Source: Streptomyces sp. PR69
Lineage (GTDB): Bacteria > Actinomycetota > Actinomycetes > Streptomycetales > Streptomycetaceae
Reading direction: 5' to 3'
DNA length: 64,000 nucleotides
Assembly: GCF_026420845.1 (NCBI RefSeq)
Contig: NZ_JAOWCB010000014.1
Coordinates: 1-64,000 of the forward strand
The translations under genes and the position numbers were made by a program. Positions 63,973 to 64,000 of this stretch are shown one piece after another; the first letter of the stretch is position 1; the number at the start of each line of letters is the position of its first letter. Under the pieces are notes generated by a model that was given only the letters and a program-made list of their open reading frames with translations, made no database searches and was not told the origin of the DNA.

Positions 63973-64000
63973 GGGTGACCTACCTCTCGGTCGTGGGTAT

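Overview
The window is GC-rich actinobacterial DNA and almost certainly a Streptomyces chromosome. The coding regions show extreme third-position G+C bias. It carries the Streptomyces developmental regulators wblA (WhiB-like) and bldG, the actinobacterial 6C small RNA, a septum-site-determining protein beside a Tad pilus locus, and a topoisomerase I with a lysine-rich tail. From memory, gene order over roughly the first 50 kb matches the S. coelicolor SCO3580 to SCO3540 segment, and the last 3 kb resembles the SCO343x segment. I could not check either against a database.

Layout. 1-5.7 kb: 5' part of a class A penicillin-binding protein, wblA, and two translationally coupled ArsA/Get3-type ATPases. 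5.7-12.5 kb: a DUF4177-RidA-NUDIX-metallo-beta-lactamase run, the cAMP receptor protein gene crp, endonuclease III (nth), a CoA-pyrophosphatase-type NUDIX and a MarP-like membrane serine protease. 12.9-24.5 kb: epoxide-hydrolase-like enzyme, holin-X-like protein, Na+/H+ antiporter nhaA, acetyl-CoA synthetase, a SulP transporter fused to a beta-carbonic anhydrase, a deacetylase-like lipoprotein, a CooC/MinD-like ATPase and a degenerate Fic-like protein. 24.9-31.5 kb: HAD phosphatase, 6C RNA, then ssd-tadA-tadB-tadC-pilin-tadE-tadE-like. 31.4-40.4 kb: DUF1998 (MrfA/YprA-like) helicase, bldG and its anti-sigma partner, proton-pumping pyrophosphatase, lipoprotein, methyltransferase. 40.7-50.8 kb: small membrane protein, topA, an MFS-dTMP kinase-coiled-coil fusion, DNA polymerase III delta-prime, secreted alpha/beta hydrolase.

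From tRNA-Thr(CGT) at 50.9 kb onward the content becomes accessory. It holds a gene-poor stretch, an orphan DGQHR/DndB-like gene, a trypsin-fold protein that has lost catalytic His and Ser, and a TetR-monooxygenase operon with a long palindromic operator. Next come a lipoprotein, a SigE-family sigma factor with a membrane partner, and a solo IS605-type TnpB element. That element abuts a truncated gene resembling the N-terminus of a bifunctional 3'-5' exonuclease/DNA polymerase. The window ends with two lipoproteins, a nitrilase-family amidohydrolase, and rpsN-rpmB encoding cysteine-poor (zinc-independent type) ribosomal proteins S14 and L28.

How the genes work together. The central part combines developmental signalling (wblA, crp, bldG with its kinase/anti-sigma, 6C RNA, Ssd, Tad pilus) with cell-wall and membrane energetics (PBP, NhaA, H+-PPase, SulP-CA) and DNA replication/topology (topA, tmk fusion, delta-prime). 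Two unusual sequence-level themes recur. Many genes have a TAnnnT element 6-8 nt before the start codon, which implies leaderless mRNAs. Several genes end in or beside short tandem duplications that include or closely follow the stop codon.
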